A stretch of DNA of 64,000 nt from a virus: positions 62,001 through 126,000 of IMG/VR virus record IMGVR_UViG_3300031857_007934; one strand, written 5' to 3'. The notes below the pieces were generated by a model, which saw only the letters and a program-made list of their open reading frames with translations, was not told the origin of the DNA and did no database searches. The translations under genes and the position numbers were made by a program. Shown one piece after another: positions 1-8,187 of the stretch. Position 1 is the stretch's first letter; each line of letters starts with the position of its first letter.

Positions 1-345
1 CAACTAGATGCTTGGTTTGCTGCTGTTAATCTTAACCCCGATATTGAAATTGACGGATCTCTAGACGACAGAGATGAGGGTCATATAGATCCTATTATAC
101 AACACATGGGAGTTACTGTATGTCATCCCTTTATTCATACAAGAAAAAATTGGATAATAAATCAGTATTTTAAAAATAACATAACAGACTTATTAAACTT
201 GACTAGAAGCTGTGAAGGCGATAAAATAAACTATCCTGAAACTTTTGGTGACTTAGATTATAAAACTTATGTTTCAGGACAGTATGTTCCTGTTTGCGGA
301 AAATGTTTCTGGTGTAAAGAAAGGGAGTGGGCTCTTGGAAAATAA
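1..345 (+). CDS. queC: QueC-like 7-cyano-7-deazaguanine synthase, C-terminal part (5' end outside window)
   Basis: The reading frame is open from base 1, so only the last 114 residues are visible. They end in a T-R-S-C-E ... C-G-K-C-x-x-C-K-E-R arrangement. This matches the four-cysteine zinc site at the C-terminus of QueC/ExsB PP-loop ATPases, which make the nitrile preQ0 from carboxy-deazaguanine. The ATP-binding PP-loop would lie upstream and cannot be checked here. Phages use QueC either for deazaguanine DNA modification or within queuosine salvage pathways; which applies is unknown. The last 11 nt overlap the following radical SAM gene, so the two are translationally coupled. An ATG at 106 is internal to the frame, not a real start. 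Identification rests on the zinc motif and is moderately strong. Confidence 0.65.
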   Translation, partial: QLDAWFAAVNLNPDIEIDGSLDDRDEGHIDPIIQHMGVTVCHPFIHTRKNWIINQYFKNNITDLLNLTRSCEGDKINYPETFGDLDYKTYVSGQYVPVCGKCFWCKEREWALGK

Positions 346-1600
346 ATCATGTACCTTCTGTATGCATCCTTTTACAGGACTTGCTACTAGAGAAGACGGA
401 GCAATAAAAGTCTGTTGTCGTAGTCAACCTATAGGGTGGATTCAAAAAGAAAGTTTAGAAGAAGCGTGGAACAACAGTGAAATGCGCAAAGTTCGCCAAC
501 AGGTTCTAAATAATGAAAGACCAGAAGTATGTAAACCCTGTTTTGATTTAGAAGATCAGGGCGTTGAAAGTTTAAGACAAAGACACATTAATGGAGTTAT
601 TCCAGAAGCTAGAATTAATCTTTATCCTAATGCATTAGAAAATCTGTTAGAAGATTTTTCAATGCCTTTTGAATTTCCTACAATGGAAATTAAATTAAAC
701 AATCTTTGCAATTTAAAATGCCGTATGTGCAATCCTCTAGATAGTACTAGTTGGAAAGATTGGGACCAAGTTACAGAATTTTATAAAAAAGAAAACAATT
801 ATCTTATACCTACTATTGAAAAATTAGTTGATGTACCTGGTCAGTATATAGGACCCTTTGACAATAGCGATAACTGGTGGAATAGTTTTGAAAAGTTATT
901 ACCGTACTTTCGTAGGGTAGAATTTGCTGGCGGCGAACCTCTAATGGATCCTTATCATTATAAAATATTAGATATGCTTGCACCTTATGGTTCTAATATT
1001 GAATTAAAATATGCTACTAATGGTACGACCTTAGGAATTAAGGGAGGAAGAACTATACATGATTATTGGCCGAAGTTTAAATCAATAGCTGTAAATGTAA
1101 GTATTGATGGTATACATGATGTTTATGAATACATAAGAGGTAATGGTAAGTTTTCCGAAATAGAAGAAAATGTTAAAGTGTTTAAGTCATTTCCTAACGT
1201 AAGCCGAGTAGTAGGAGCATTTACTGTACAGGCTAATAACATAATGCAGATAGATAAAGTTATAGACTACTTTATAAATGAAATGGGTATTGTGTTTTAT
1301 TCACATCGTGTAAACTATCCTAGAGCACTATCTGCTCAGACATTGCCAAGTGTATTAAAAGAACAAGTAATAGAAAAGTTAGAAGTTATGAAAACAAAAA
1401 TACTAGACTATCCTTTAGTGCAAAAACATGCTCTTCTTAAAACTGTAACACTACAACAAATACAAGATAATATTAATTTCCTTAAGGCTAACGATTTAAG
1501 TAGATTTTGGCCTGACTGTGTTGAATTTAATCGGCAACTAGATAAAACTAGAAATCAAAACTTTCTTACAACCAACCCAGAGTTTATAAATTATGTATAA
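335..1600 (+). CDS. Radical SAM protein with N-terminal twitch domain (rSAM 1, long type)
   Basis: 421 residues. The start chosen is TTG at 335, with an AAGGGAG ribosome site just upstream. It places the family N-terminal motif (C6-x-x-C9, HPF, then CC at 27-28) at the same distance from the start as in the long paralogues at 13615 and 17087; the ATG at 269 would add 22 residues read from inside queC. A second cysteine pair (CKPC, about residues 70-73) completes an N-terminal twitch/SPASM-like domain that probably holds an auxiliary iron-sulfur cluster. The radical SAM CxxxCxxC motif is C125, C129, C132, followed by GGEP. The C-terminus carries the LDxxRxxxF...P tail shared by the long paralogues. 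This is the layout of N-terminal-twitch radical SAM proteins, whose substrates are unknown. It overlaps the next gene by 8 nt. Confidence 0.85.
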   Translation: MENKSCTFCMHPFTGLATREDGAIKVCCRSQPIGWIQKESLEEAWNNSEMRKVRQQVLNNERPEVCKPCFDLEDQGVESLRQRHINGVIPEARINLYPNALENLLEDFSMPFEFPTMEIKLNNLCNLKCRMCNPLDSTSWKDWDQVTEFYKKENNYLIPTIEKLVDVPGQYIGPFDNSDNWWNSFEKLLPYFRRVEFAGGEPLMDPYHYKILDMLAPYGSNIELKYATNGTTLGIKGGRTIHDYWPKFKSIAVNVSIDGIHDVYEYIRGNGKFSEIEENVKVFKSFPNVSRVVGAFTVQANNIMQIDKVIDYFINEMGIVFYSHRVNYPRALSAQTLPSVLKEQVIEKLEVMKTKILDYPLVQKHALLKTVTLQQIQDNINFLKANDLSRFWPDCVEFNRQLDKTRNQNFLTTNPEFINYV

Positions 1601-2483
1601 GATAACTAGTCGTTGGCCTCATCAAGAGTCTGTAAAGATTGAATGGAATCTTGGTAAACGTTGTAACTTTGATTGCGGATATTGTCCTGCTGAAATTCAT
1701 GACAACATAAGCCCGCACACAGATATAGCTATTTTAAAGAATACTGTAGACAAATTAACGGAAATTAATAAGCCAATTAGAATCAGCTTTACTGGTGGTG
1801 AACCGTGTGTTCATCCGGATATTGAAGAATTGTTAGCGTATGCTAAAGAACATGCTAGTTGGATCAATGTAACTACTAACGCTACTAGAACACCTGAATG
1901 GTACGCTAAACAACCTGTAAGTCATTATGTGTTTAGTTTACACTACGATAATGAACATTGGGAACGGTGTGCTATGACTATACTGTTGTTTTCTCAGTTG
2001 TGTGAAATACCGTTTCAAGTTAATATTATGGCTCATCATCAACACATGGATAGAGTGCGGTATTCAGTTGATCTGTTTACAGGTCACAACATAGGATTTG
2101 TACTAAGAAGAATACGGTGGACCGAAGGTGATCACGATTGGTTCGACGACATGAGATATCAACCTAATGACTTAAAATATCTATTAGAAAACAACGCAAC
2201 AGCAAAAGAAAATTGCATAGTTGACAACAAAGATCTATATCATGCTAATGATATAATAAAACTGCATATGAATAAATTTAAAGATTGGAAATGCAGTGCA
2301 GGTATTGAAAGTCTAATGATTAACTGGGATGGTGAAGTACACCGAGCTACTTGCAGAGTTGGCGGTAGTTTAGGAAATATCTATAAAGGAGATTTTCGTA
2401 TTCCAGCATCAGAAATAATTTGTGATAGAAATTGGTGTACTTGTGCAGCAGACATTCCGCTGACTAAGACTTCCATTTTGTAA
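1593..2483 (+). CDS. Radical SAM protein with C-terminal twitch domain (rSAM 2, short type)
   Basis: 296 residues. The radical SAM cluster ligands are C24, C28 and C31 (CNFDCGYC), followed by FTGGEP. A C-terminal twitch domain starts at WKC (C234) with the pattern E-S-L-x-I-x-W-D-G, a later cysteine and a final C-x-C before the end. It should cleave SAM to a 5'-deoxyadenosyl radical; the substrate is unknown. Its ATG overlaps the stop of the long-type gene upstream by 8 nt (ATGTATAA), so a long and a short enzyme are made as a coupled pair. The stop lies inside the convergent gene on the other strand, giving a 20-nt antisense overlap. It is the best template for comparison with the permuted protein at 16107-17090. 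Confidence 0.88.
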   Translation: MYKITSRWPHQESVKIEWNLGKRCNFDCGYCPAEIHDNISPHTDIAILKNTVDKLTEINKPIRISFTGGEPCVHPDIEELLAYAKEHASWINVTTNATRTPEWYAKQPVSHYVFSLHYDNEHWERCAMTILLFSQLCEIPFQVNIMAHHQHMDRVRYSVDLFTGHNIGFVLRRIRWTEGDHDWFDDMRYQPNDLKYLLENNATAKENCIVDNKDLYHANDIIKLHMNKFKDWKCSAGIESLMINWDGEVHRATCRVGGSLGNIYKGDFRIPASEIICDRNWCTCAADIPLTKTSIL

Positions 2484-3462
2484 TGTGCGTATCTGGTTGG
2501 CAGCTACAATTCATTCTTGGACAAATTAATGTTTTTAAACTTAGCGATTCTTCGCTAAATTTTTCTTCAAAATCTTCTGCAAACATATTTAAATTAGAAT
2601 TAGAAAACACAGGTTCTTGACAACTACCTGTAACTGTACCGTCATAAGTAATAACTAGATTTTCAAGAGCCACATTACAATTCCAACCCTTCCATTGATT
2701 TAATTTATTAACTATGTAATAGTTAGGTAGTGCTAGCTCTACAGAATTATCATCATAAAGCGATACACTTTCGTGTACTCTAAATCTATGTATGTTATTA
2801 ATAATCCAATTAGTATCCGGAACACGTTTAAAAGGTTGTTTAAAATAACTGAGCTGTTCTGCTGTATAGTTTCTTATATCATATCCTGGAGCATCTACAA
2901 CTTCTTTTGCTTGTATAATCCAAGGATGTTTACTGCTTCTCATTTGTTCAATTAATTCAACACATGTATCCCAAGCCGTAGCATCCATAAGCATTAGAGC
3001 ACCTATGTCTGTACCTCTTCCAAAAATATAATCAGCTACTTGAATAAAATTATTAATGTCAACATCTTTGTAATGACAACTTAATACTACTTTATCAACA
3101 TATAAACTATTTTCTTCCCACCATCTAAGAGTTCTACTGCCGTTAGAAGTCAATTGTATTTCAACTGGATGTGTTTCTTTAATGCCTTGACAGAACTCTG
3201 AGAGATGCGGCCATAATGTAGGTTCACCTCCCCCTACTATGTTTATCTTAAACTTTTTCTTGTTATGCAGTTTCATATATGCATCAAACAGTATTCTAAA
3301 ATTCTTTATTACAGTGTTGACATTTTTAGGATAACGATACTTGTTAAGAACACTGCCAGGAAAACAATAGTTACAACTAAAGTTACAAATATCGGTAGGC
3401 CAAAATCTCACATCTAAAAGAGTAGGATCTTGTGTAGTAATAACTCTTGCTAGTTGTTTCAT
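2464..3462 (-). CDS. Radical SAM protein with C-terminal twitch domain (rSAM 3, short type)
   Basis: 332 residues. The [4Fe-4S] site is C26, C30, C33 (CNFSCNYC), with GGGEP as the SAM-binding glycine motif. A C-terminal twitch domain starts near residue 262 (WNC...E-N-L-V-I-x-Y-D-G) and ends with a CPRMNCSC cluster and D-x-x-I-T-K. This is the last gene of the long minus-strand operon. It is coupled to the long-type gene upstream through a 4-nt ATGA overlap, so it repeats the long-then-short pairing seen on the plus strand. Its 3' end overlaps the convergent gene by 20 nt, and no hairpin terminator was recognised at the junction. Substrate unknown. Confidence 0.88.
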   Translation of the reverse strand: MKQLARVITTQDPTLLDVRFWPTDICNFSCNYCFPGSVLNKYRYPKNVNTVIKNFRILFDAYMKLHNKKKFKINIVGGGEPTLWPHLSEFCQGIKETHPVEIQLTSNGSRTLRWWEENSLYVDKVVLSCHYKDVDINNFIQVADYIFGRGTDIGALMLMDATAWDTCVELIEQMRSSKHPWIIQAKEVVDAPGYDIRNYTAEQLSYFKQPFKRVPDTNWIINNIHRFRVHESVSLYDDNSVELALPNYYIVNKLNQWKGWNCNVALENLVITYDGTVTGSCQEPVFSNSNLNMFAEDFEEKFSEESLSLKTLICPRMNCSCQPDTHITKWKS

Positions 3463-4871
3463 ACTAAGTGACTCAATAACGGAAAAATAGTTTTAAAATC
3501 TGTGTTTCTAATAGAATCTAGTTTATGTATGTATTCTTTAAATGCCGGTAGTTCGTGTGTATGATCTTCACCGTCCATAAAATCTAAAACAGCCTGCCAA
3601 CGCTTCCACCCATACGGATTTACATTCCAAAAGTCTGAATCTTGTGTATAGTTTTCTAGAAGCCATAATCTAAAATCTTCAAATATTTTTCTTACTTCTT
3701 GCTTGTCCTCTTTAGGCAAGCATCGTATACTTAAAAAAGTAGGTATATACAATAAGTGCATGTTTACTATTCCGCCGCCGGCTTGTATACCTTCATAAAC
3801 ATTTTCAAAATTTATCTTTTTAAAATTCTGTGTAATTTTCCACTTTGCTAATTCAGGTAGAGTTTTTATGTTTAGGATTTGAATAGCTGTAGCAATACTT
3901 ACTTGTACGTTGCTAGGCGTATTATCAAGAATATGCATATTCTTTTCTAATCTATCCCAATCAGACGGATATCTAATGTAATAGTTTCTGTCAGTAATAT
4001 CATCAATACTCACAGCAAATTTTACTTTCTTAAAATTTTTCCATAACTCTAATGTTTCTTCGTCTAGTAATAATCCGTTAGAATTGTATCTAATTAAAAT
4101 CTTATCAGCATAACCTTGGCGTACAATTTCTTTTAAAAGATTCTTGTGTTCCTTTATCATTAAAGGTTCGCCGCCTGCAAAGTAAACCTGCTTTAGATAG
4201 GGTATTTGTGCATACATCTGTTCCCAAAATACAGGATTTTCATACCAATAATTATTAAAAGATCCCGCGTCCCAACTCATTTGCTTTTTAAGCGAGTCAT
4301 TTTGAAATAAAGGATAAATCTTTTTATGGTCATCTACCCATCTACTACTATCATGAGGACTACACATAACACATTTTAAATTACAAGTGTGTCCTAGTCT
4401 TAAATCAAGATACTGCAAACGTTCTGGTACAATACCATCTTCGTTTGTATTTTCAATTAATTCCTTAAGATCAATACCATCTAGCATCCAAGTGCCTGTT
4501 TCCCAAACACGTTTACTAACTACGCCTTTTTCTTCTTCTCTAAAACACTTAGAACAACTTGATGGTATTTCACCTTTTATCATAGTTGTTCTAACACTTT
4601 TCATATAGTCGTTGTTCCATGCTTGCATAGGAGTTTCACGACCAAAGTTTGCAGGACGACCGTGTTCCATTTTTACCAACCCAACTTCATGATCTTGGCC
4701 GGCGCCGCTGGCGTTAGCTGAACAGCAAAGTCTCATATCTCCATTAGGGCGTGTAGCAAAATGTATCCATGGTAATACGCAAAAGGTTGGTGTACCGGAC
4801 TTTGTTTCAATTTCTTGTTGGTATTTTTCTAACTGCTTGTTACCTGAATTACACCAAAATTTATCAGTCAT
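3459..4871 (-). CDS. Radical SAM protein with N-terminal twitch domain (rSAM 4, long type)
   Basis: 470 residues, the longest radical SAM protein here. A short lead of about 25 residues with one extra cysteine (C7) precedes the N-terminal twitch motif (FCVLPWIH at 30-37, CC at 49-50, then C-S-K-C and E-x-G). The radical SAM ligands are C163, C167 and C170 (CNLKCVMC), followed by FAGGEP. The C-terminus keeps the LDxxRxxxF...P tail. ATGA overlaps join it to the methyltransferase upstream and to the short-type enzyme downstream. Known members of this architecture lack an assigned reaction. The twitch domain probably binds one auxiliary cluster, inferred from the cysteine spacing. Confidence 0.87.
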   Translation of the reverse strand: MTDKFWCNSGNKQLEKYQQEIETKSGTPTFCVLPWIHFATRPNGDMRLCCSANASGAGQDHEVGLVKMEHGRPANFGRETPMQAWNNDYMKSVRTTMIKGEIPSSCSKCFREEEKGVVSKRVWETGTWMLDGIDLKELIENTNEDGIVPERLQYLDLRLGHTCNLKCVMCSPHDSSRWVDDHKKIYPLFQNDSLKKQMSWDAGSFNNYWYENPVFWEQMYAQIPYLKQVYFAGGEPLMIKEHKNLLKEIVRQGYADKILIRYNSNGLLLDEETLELWKNFKKVKFAVSIDDITDRNYYIRYPSDWDRLEKNMHILDNTPSNVQVSIATAIQILNIKTLPELAKWKITQNFKKINFENVYEGIQAGGGIVNMHLLYIPTFLSIRCLPKEDKQEVRKIFEDFRLWLLENYTQDSDFWNVNPYGWKRWQAVLDFMDGEDHTHELPAFKEYIHKLDSIRNTDFKTIFPLLSHLV

Positions 4872-5476
4872 TTCTTTTTTCCTATTAGCATGAATCTTTT
4901 ATACTTTGGTGTTTCAAATTCACCGCTGTACATAACATTTATTTTAGACATATTTTTAAAATCTTCTACATCAATACTACATCTTATATGTTCTTCTAAC
5001 TCAAAGTAATTATTACTTTGTAAAACAATAAGAGTTTGTTCTGGAACATTATTTAACCATTCCTCATATTGCTCCTGTGTTATATGCTCGCAACTAGTAT
5101 TAATAACAATGTCTGGTACTTGTTCATATTGATATGTACACATATCAGCTGTAACTGCTTTAAACCTACCTTCAATTTCTTGACGTTTATTTACTGTTCT
5201 TGCAGTTTCTTCGCAGACTGTATCAATATCAACACTGGTAATATGAGAAATATTCATTATTTTACTATTAAAAAGTAAACTAGCAAGAACTCCATTCCAT
5301 CCGCCATGAATTACAATAGATTTAGGATAAGCATTAACTAATAAATCTAAATTATTAATTAACCATACTTTACTTCGAATTTGACCTTTCCAAAAACTTT
5401 CAAGAGTTCGATACCTATCTTCGCTATTACGTATGGCATCCATCCAAAATAAAACATCTTCAATCTCAACTTTCAT
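4868..5476 (-). CDS. Class I SAM-dependent methyltransferase-like protein
   Basis: 202 residues. A Rossmann-type SAM-binding signature is visible: a hydrophobic strand leading to the glycine-rich H-G-G-W-N-G loop (residues about 54-62), the acidic S-V-D-I-D strand end about 25 residues later, and a P-D-I-V-I-N strand (motif IV) near residue 125. The family is class I methyltransferase; the acceptor is unknown. A glycan, peptide or small-molecule acceptor would fit its place between a glycosyltransferase-like gene and a radical SAM gene. It overlaps both neighbours by 4 nt (ATGA), so it is part of the operon. Confidence 0.65.
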   Translation of the reverse strand: MKVEIEDVLFWMDAIRNSEDRYRTLESFWKGQIRSKVWLINNLDLLVNAYPKSIVIHGGWNGVLASLLFNSKIMNISHITSVDIDTVCEETARTVNKRQEIEGRFKAVTADMCTYQYEQVPDIVINTSCEHITQEQYEEWLNNVPEQTLIVLQSNNYFELEEHIRCSIDVEDFKNMSKINVMYSGEFETPKYKRFMLIGKKK

Positions 5477-6666
5477 TTTGTATTACCTATCGTTTTAAAC
5501 ATATCAATAAAATCTTTAGCTTTGGTATCCCTTGCAGTTTTTATATATAGAGATTTATTAAATTCTAATTTGTCTTTAATAGACTTAAATTTTTCTTGTT
5601 TTTCTTCAGCAGGTAGATTAGCAAATTTTTCTATCTCGTCTAAAACTAAGTTAATTCGTTTAACAGGATCTAATTCACTATCATATGATTCATTAAACAT
5701 TTCAGGAAATGTCTTATATCCTTTAGATCTTAATAAACTTAACATATTTGGTGGTCCTATAAGAATAAACGGATGTAAATTTGCCATAGGTTTATAAATC
5801 TTTTCTGTAATAAATCTATATACTAACCCTGTTTCACTTATTACACTAAAAAAAGTTGAGGAATAATGATTAATTGCATTATTGTAAACTGCGTTTTGAG
5901 AAAAATTGTTATTATCAGTATCAAGAACTAACGATGACCAATTGTTTGCAAATTCTTTTATATAAGAATGACAGCAATTATTTTCTGTTAGTATCTTTAA
6001 ACACTCATCTATTTCATAATGACCTATCGTATGTTTTGATCCAATTAGGCTTACTAGACCGTTATCTAAAATTTGACGATGGTTTAATTCAGCAACTGCA
6101 TATAGCCTATGTGGTCTTATCTTTCCATTATAAAACAAATAATCAAATTTTCTTTTGTGACTAAGGGATCTGTTAAAATAATTAGCGTTTTCATAATAGT
6201 CACCTTTATAAAAATCAAACAATATTGGGATTAAAAAATCTTCAATATTGTGCTCTTTGATATATGTTAAATAATTTTCTACAAATTCGTTATCACCGTA
6301 TGCAAAGAAAATCTTATTTGTTAACAGATTATGTTTTTTAAGATTTTTATAAATGTTTAATAGCCAATTATCAAACGCATGACCTTCTCTTGGGTAATAG
6401 AGTACTAATTTTACATTTTGTCTTAGTAACTCTTTTGTTTCTTCTGGAATTAAAGAGAAAATGTCATAGTCAATATAGACATTCAACAATTCAATAATGT
6501 AAACATTTGTATCTGAGTGATCAACAGGATCACCTAGATGTTTTATAGAAAATTCTATTTTATTAGTGTTTAATTTGTTGACAATAGTTCTAGTAGGGTA
6601 GACAGCATCCGCATAACTACAGTTGCTTTTATGCAAATTATCGTACCATAGAACTATTTTATTCAT
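5473..6666 (-). CDS. Putative glycosyltransferase, GT-B/exostosin-like (paralogue of 12399-13625)
   Basis: 397 residues with no signal peptide. The most telling part is a C-terminal block near residues 275-330: S-E-T-G, then I-T-E-K-I-Y-K-P-M-A-N, a short hydrophobic strand ending in G, and M-L-x-x-L-R-S-K-G-Y-x-T-F. A TEK-x-x-x-P block of this kind is typical of the donor-binding half of exostosin and fucosyltransferase-like GT-B enzymes. The same block, down to F-x-x-x-F-x-E-S-Y-D, recurs in the 408-aa protein at 12399-13625, so the two are paralogues. Donor sugar and acceptor are unknown. It overlaps the dioxygenase gene by 8 nt and the methyltransferase gene by 4 nt. Family placement is by motif only. 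Confidence 0.55.
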   Translation of the reverse strand: MNKIVLWYDNLHKSNCSYADAVYPTRTIVNKLNTNKIEFSIKHLGDPVDHSDTNVYIIELLNVYIDYDIFSLIPEETKELLRQNVKLVLYYPREGHAFDNWLLNIYKNLKKHNLLTNKIFFAYGDNEFVENYLTYIKEHNIEDFLIPILFDFYKGDYYENANYFNRSLSHKRKFDYLFYNGKIRPHRLYAVAELNHRQILDNGLVSLIGSKHTIGHYEIDECLKILTENNCCHSYIKEFANNWSSLVLDTDNNNFSQNAVYNNAINHYSSTFFSVISETGLVYRFITEKIYKPMANLHPFILIGPPNMLSLLRSKGYKTFPEMFNESYDSELDPVKRINLVLDEIEKFANLPAEEKQEKFKSIKDKLEFNKSLYIKTARDTKAKDFIDMFKTIGNTK

Positions 6667-7204
6667 TTAAAAAGCCGGATATCTGTAGAGTATACTTGTT
6701 TTGTAATCCTATGTTTGCGCCAATATGAAGGATAGATTCATCCCATAATAAACCTTGACCAGCTTTCCAGTGTGTATGGTTGGCCCATTCGTTAGAATCC
6801 GAATCTTTACTATATTGAATGATGTGTCCAACTTTCCAGTCCTCTAGATACATGTTAGCTCTGACCTTTTTTCTAGTATCGTTGGGATATCTCTTTTTAA
6901 TTTGAAAGAATGTATCTCTGTGTAGCGGAATTACATTGCCAGGAGGTTGAAGTATTGAACTAACTGTAATAATCTCCATACCAAGTTGACTGCCTAGTCT
7001 GCTAAAGTCTATATCATCAGCCGTCCACCAAAGTTGATGTATTTTAGTATTTTCTAGACAGAAAGTGTTAGGGAATCCTCCAAACTTTTCATGAATGTCT
7101 GTTAGTTCGTATACTTGGTGTTTAACACAGCTACCTTCGTGTTGATTGTAATCAGCATTTAGAAAAATACTAAAATCATAATCTATTGCTACTTCTTTAA
7201 ACAT
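6659..7204 (-). CDS. 2-oxoglutarate/Fe(II) dioxygenase-like (aspartyl/asparaginyl hydroxylase type)
   Basis: 181 residues. The iron-binding facial triad of the double-stranded beta-helix dioxygenases is visible: H95-x-D97 in P-L-H-R-D, and a distal H160 in L-H-I-G-A-N, with a basic residue about ten positions later to hold 2-oxoglutarate. The stretch between them (R-x-N-x-Y-L-E-D-W ... W-x-A-G-Q-G-L-L-W-D) matches the aspartyl/asparaginyl hydroxylase pattern. It should hydroxylate an unactivated carbon; the target is unknown. Its ATG overlaps the preceding radical SAM stop by one base (TAATG). It is the only non-radical C-H oxidising enzyme in the operon. Confidence 0.7.
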   Translation of the reverse strand: MFKEVAIDYDFSIFLNADYNQHEGSCVKHQVYELTDIHEKFGGFPNTFCLENTKIHQLWWTADDIDFSRLGSQLGMEIITVSSILQPPGNVIPLHRDTFFQIKKRYPNDTRKKVRANMYLEDWKVGHIIQYSKDSDSNEWANHTHWKAGQGLLWDESILHIGANIGLQNKYTLQISGFLNE

Positions 7205-8187
7205 TAATTTCTCCTTTTAGGAATTTTGCTGTCTGCGCTACTAACACATGATTCACTAATACATACTGTTGGACTATCAAAAATTGTAAAACCGTTTTCA
7301 AGTGTACCAATTGGAACATCTTTACAACTATAACTTCTTTTTACTTCATTTTCTCTTATTACAATACCTTGGTATCCTGCATTGCAAAGCCAACCTTTAA
7401 ATTTATTAAATCCAAATGCGTTAAACCGTTCAGCTTGATCGATGTAATATTTATTACCCTCATAGTCCTGAAGTTCTACTTGTGAAACCTCTTCACCTAA
7501 CCACTTCTGTGGAAATCCTGTCTGCATCTTATGTATTTGATCTTCAGTATAACCGTTAACTACAAAACTAGCAGTAGGATCACTCTGCGGTTTAAGAGTA
7601 ACATTAATACCTCTTTCTACAAATCGTTCGCACCTAGCATAAAGATCATAAAACTGCGAAGGAACCATAACTTGATTTATGGTTACAAATACTCCGGCAT
7701 TCATTAATTGTAGACACTTATCTCCAAATTCCTGTTCTTGTGCATGTTCAGCATGGAAACTAGCTGTAATACTTTTTCTATGTAATGTACTAGTAGCTTC
7801 TAACCATTTACTCCACCACTTACTACCTGGTGATAAGTTAGTTGTCATGTGTATACTTTGATAGTCAGGTAATGCATCACTTGCATAATGTTCAATAAGG
7901 TCTCCAAACTGTTTATAAGCAGTTGGTTCTCCTCCGCTAAAACTAAAGTGAAAGTTTGTAAATCCGTTATTACGAGCCTGCTCTTTGATACTATCCATTG
8001 TTTTAATATAAGTTTCTAAAGTTTGATGGTCAGGAGTACTGGATCTAGCATAAGGCCAACAATAAGAACAGTTGTAATTACAGAATCTTGCTAGTATCCA
8101 AGACACAGTGAACAGAGGATTCTGTAGCATTGTTTGTTGGCCAAACTGCTTTATGTTTTGCCAGGGTATATTTTGAAAATTATTCAT
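7204..8187 (-). CDS. Radical SAM protein with C-terminal twitch domain (rSAM 5, short type)
   Basis: 327 residues. Cluster ligands are C36, C40 and C43 (CNYNCSYC), followed by F-S-G-G-E-P. A C-terminal twitch domain begins at W-L-C near residue 266 and continues with V-I-R-E-N-E in place of the usual W-D-G turn, then C-K-D-V and a last C-x-x-x-C pair before S-K-I-P-K-R. It overlaps the SPASM-type radical SAM gene upstream by 8 nt and the dioxygenase downstream by 1 nt. Unlike the other short enzymes, its upstream partner is not an N-terminal-twitch protein. Substrate unknown. Confidence 0.85.
   Translation of the reverse strand: MNNFQNIPWQNIKQFGQQTMLQNPLFTVSWILARFCNYNCSYCWPYARSSTPDHQTLETYIKTMDSIKEQARNNGFTNFHFSFSGGEPTAYKQFGDLIEHYASDALPDYQSIHMTTNLSPGSKWWSKWLEATSTLHRKSITASFHAEHAQEQEFGDKCLQLMNAGVFVTINQVMVPSQFYDLYARCERFVERGINVTLKPQSDPTASFVVNGYTEDQIHKMQTGFPQKWLGEEVSQVELQDYEGNKYYIDQAERFNAFGFNKFKGWLCNAGYQGIVIRENEVKRSYSCKDVPIGTLENGFTIFDSPTVCISESCVSSADSKIPKRRN

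Noticed and set aside
106-345. A separate 79-aa protein starting at ATG 106
   Set aside because: The frame is open upstream to base 1 and the motif belongs to the C-terminal end of the QueC-like protein.
2464-2483. A bidirectional terminator between the convergent radical SAM genes
   Set aside because: The junction is coding on both strands, and I found no GC-rich stem followed by a T-run on either strand.
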